A stretch of DNA of 64,000 nucleotides from Bacillus sp. NP157 (GTDB lineage: Bacteria; Pseudomonadota; Gammaproteobacteria; Xanthomonadales; Rhodanobacteraceae): positions 3,162,001-3,226,000 of the forward strand of contig CP076546.1 of assembly GCA_018889975.1 (NCBI GenBank), read 5' to 3'. The notes under the pieces were generated by a model. It was not told the DNA's origin, ran no database searches, and was given only the letters and a program-made list of their open reading frames with translations. Made by a program: the position numbers and the translations under genes. Of this stretch, positions 62,228-64,000 are shown piece by piece. The stretch's first letter is position 1; every line of letters begins with the position of its first letter.

Positions 62228-63367
62228 TCAGCCCTTGTCGACGCGCACGCGCGCGCCGTCGACAAGCAGCATCTGGCCTTCGGTGACGACGCGTTCGCCT
62301 TCGGCAAGGCCCTTGTCGATCACCACGCGCGCGGCGGTGCTCGCGCCGGTGGTGACGCTGCGCTGTTCCACGGTGTGGTCGGCCTTGACCACGAACACGA
62401 AGGTGCCCGAGGTGGAGCTCTGCAAGGCGATGACCGGGACGCTTACCGCGTCGACCAGCCGCGTGGTAGGGAGGGTGACCTCGGCGAACTGCCCGGCCGT
62501 GAGCCGGCCATCGGCGTTGGCGAAACGCCCCTTCAGTACGATGGTGCCGGTGGTGACATCCACCGCGTTGTCGACGAATTCCAGCTCGCCGTTCAACGGG
62601 CCGCCCGTATCGCCGGGGATCTTCGCCTCGACCGGCAACGCGCCACGACGCTGGCTGGCGCGCACGGCCGACAGGCTGTCCTCGGGGATCGCAAAGGCCA
62701 CGCGGATCGGATCGACCTCGTTGAGCACCACGATGTCGGTGGTGTCCGCGGTCAGCGTCGCGCCCGGGTACGCCAGCGGCGCGCCGGTGATGCCGTCGAA
62801 CGGGGCGCTGATGGTGGTGAAGTCCAGCTGCACCTGGGCGGCACGCGCCGCGGCGCGATCGCTTTCCAGCGCCGCGCGGGCCACGCCGAGGTTGGCTTTG
62901 TACAGGTCGAAGTCGGCCCGGCTGACGAAGCCCTTGCCGAGCATGTTCTGGTAACGCGACAGGTCGGCCTCGGCCTTGGTCAGCTGCGCCTGGTCGCTGG
63001 CGACCTTGCCCTGGGCTTCGTCCAGTGCCGCCTTCAGCGGGCGCGGATCGACGCGCGCGAGCAGGTCGCCCTTCTTCACGTGCGCGCCGGGGGTGAACGC
63101 CAGCATTTCGAGCTGGCCGTTCACGCGGGAACGGATGTTCACGGTCGAATAGGCCTCGGCGCGGCCGATGATCTTCAACGAGAGATCGATCTCGCCGCGC
63201 GTCGCGACGGCGGTGGTCACCGGCGTGCCCGCGGCCGCCGCAGCGCCCTTCGCGGGTTTTTCGGCGTCCTTTCCATCGGCGGCGTGGCGCCAGATGCCGA
63301 CGGCGAGCACGGCGACGGCCAACAGGCCGGCGATGAGGAGAAGTTTCTTCCCTGGGGAACGTTGCAT
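62228..63367 (-). CDS. RND efflux periplasmic adaptor (MdtA-like)
   Basis: 379 aa from ATG 63367, six to seven bases after GGAG; ATG 63424 has no ribosome site. Membrane/lipid-anchor-like start (LLLIAGLLAVAVLAVGIWRH), lipoyl halves (STVNIRSRVNGQLEMLAFTP, GAHVKKGDLLARVDPRPLKA; FTTISAPFDGITGAPLAYPG), coiled coil (about 110-165), beta-barrel and membrane-proximal domain ending GARVRVDKG. Partner of the RND pump directly downstream. Confidence 0.94.
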   Translation of the reverse strand: MQRSPGKKLLLIAGLLAVAVLAVGIWRHAADGKDAEKPAKGAAAAAGTPVTTAVATRGEIDLSLKIIGRAEAYSTVNIRSRVNGQLEMLAFTPGAHVKKGDLLARVDPRPLKAALDEAQGKVASDQAQLTKAEADLSRYQNMLGKGFVSRADFDLYKANLGVARAALESDRAAARAAQVQLDFTTISAPFDGITGAPLAYPGATLTADTTDIVVLNEVDPIRVAFAIPEDSLSAVRASQRRGALPVEAKIPGDTGGPLNGELEFVDNAVDVTTGTIVLKGRFANADGRLTAGQFAEVTLPTTRLVDAVSVPVIALQSSTSGTFVFVVKADHTVEQRSVTTGASTAARVVIDKGLAEGERVVTEGQMLLVDGARVRVDKG

Positions 63368-63483
63368 GGCTACTCCGGCCGAAACCGTGGGGTTCGGTCG
63401 CCGCGCCGGGGGCTGCGCGGACATGGGTTCAGTCGAGACATCCGTGTAGTAAACGCAGACCCCGCGACTGCGTTGACACCGGT

Positions 63484-63945
63484 TCAGCCTTCTTCGGCGG
63501 GCTCGTCCAGCGCCTGGAGGTTGTCCTTGATCCGTTCCAGCACGACGAGCATCTTCTCGAGGTCGTCGAAAGCGATGCCCTGGGTCGAGTCGCGGCGCAG
63601 GCCGCGCGAGATATCTTCCATGTCGTCGATGACACTACGCGCCTGTTCGGTGTCGTGCAGGCGCCATGCGCGGCGGTCCTTCGGATCCGGACGGCGCTCG
63701 ACGAAGCCGGCGGCCTGCAGGCGGTCGATGACGCGGCCCACGGCGATCGGCTCCATGTCGAGTTGCTCAGCCAGTTCGTTCTGGCGCATGCCAGGCCGGC
63801 GATGCAGCCACTTCAGGGCGCGCCACTGGGCGCGGGTGAGCCCGAACTTCACCGCACGACGGTCAAAATGCTTCCGGAAAAGCAGGGTGACGTCGTTGAG
63901 GAGGTATCCGAACGAGATATCTTCGACTTTGGGCTGGTCGGCCAT
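63484..63945 (-). CDS. MarR-family transcriptional regulator
   Basis: 153 aa. Winged helix with LTRAQWRALKWLHRRPGMRQ, NELAEQLDMEPIAVGRVIDR and the wing ERRPDPKDRRAW, flanked by dimerisation helices. First gene of the marR-adaptor-RND group (116 bp gap), a layout in which the regulator usually represses the pump and is released by a pump substrate. No operator palindrome could be picked out in the 55 bp upstream visible here. Confidence 0.93.
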   Translation of the reverse strand: MADQPKVEDISFGYLLNDVTLLFRKHFDRRAVKFGLTRAQWRALKWLHRRPGMRQNELAEQLDMEPIAVGRVIDRLQAAGFVERRPDPKDRRAWRLHDTEQARSVIDDMEDISRGLRRDSTQGIAFDDLEKMLVVLERIKDNLQALDEPAEEG

Positions 63946-64000
63946 GGTGGCTTGCTGGTCGGCACTTTTGCGTTGGTGCGGGCATCGTATCGGGCTGTCC

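Overview
The window is high-GC DNA, densely coding on both strands, and fits a gammaproteobacterium of the Lysobacterales (Xanthomonadales), most likely a Rhodanobacteraceae such as Luteibacter or Dyella. Support for this comes from the two TonB-dependent receptors (one Oar-like), the S53 sedolisin, the very high GC at third codon positions, and short REP palindromes of the form TGTAGGAGCGCGCCTGCG. Placement is from gene content only; there is no rRNA in the window.

Layout. 1-4655 (minus): a four-gene cluster with a tetrapyrrole-methylase-fold enzyme that looks like a split-borosin backbone N-methyltransferase, a 95-aa candidate precursor peptide, and two tandem TPR-GGDEF diguanylate cyclases, the second cut by the window edge. 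This is the most unusual locus here. 4985-14000: katG with a strong terminator, a stand-alone MASE1 membrane protein, a 53-aa secreted peptide, a siderophore receptor, two unknown proteins and a Tat-exported haloperoxidase-type hydrolase. 14240-18350: an alkylation-repair neighbourhood (AlkA with a degenerate Ada domain, AlkB, a secreted PLD3-like phosphodiesterase, a second AlkB-like protein); a further Ada-type protein (AraC HTH plus alkyltransferase) sits at 42804. 18406-21407: flavin reductase-like protein and a convergent, overlapping response regulator/histidine kinase pair. 21590-25491: secreted S53 peptidase and a SUFU-domain protein.

25575-33864: a giant repetitive autotransporter divergent from three tandem phage-tail-collar (Mdp-type) proteins, a GNAT acetyltransferase and a DUF6916 protein. 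I see this as one non-prophage surface module. 34013-36395: an AT-richer patch of small proteins (two related DUF7336-like), gene fragments and a REP, abutting tRNA-Gly(CCC); it looks like an island remnant.

36604-64000 is mostly core or ordinary accessory: a Gly/Asn-rich secreted protein, trmB, poxB, an SLC13/RCK transporter, a Rieske protein, an EamA exporter, a four-gene MacAB-like ABC export operon, an FAH-family hydrolase, mscL, an Oar-like receptor, an AraC regulator, an OmpR/EnvZ-type two-component pair, an M28 aminopeptidase and a marR-adaptor-RND efflux operon.
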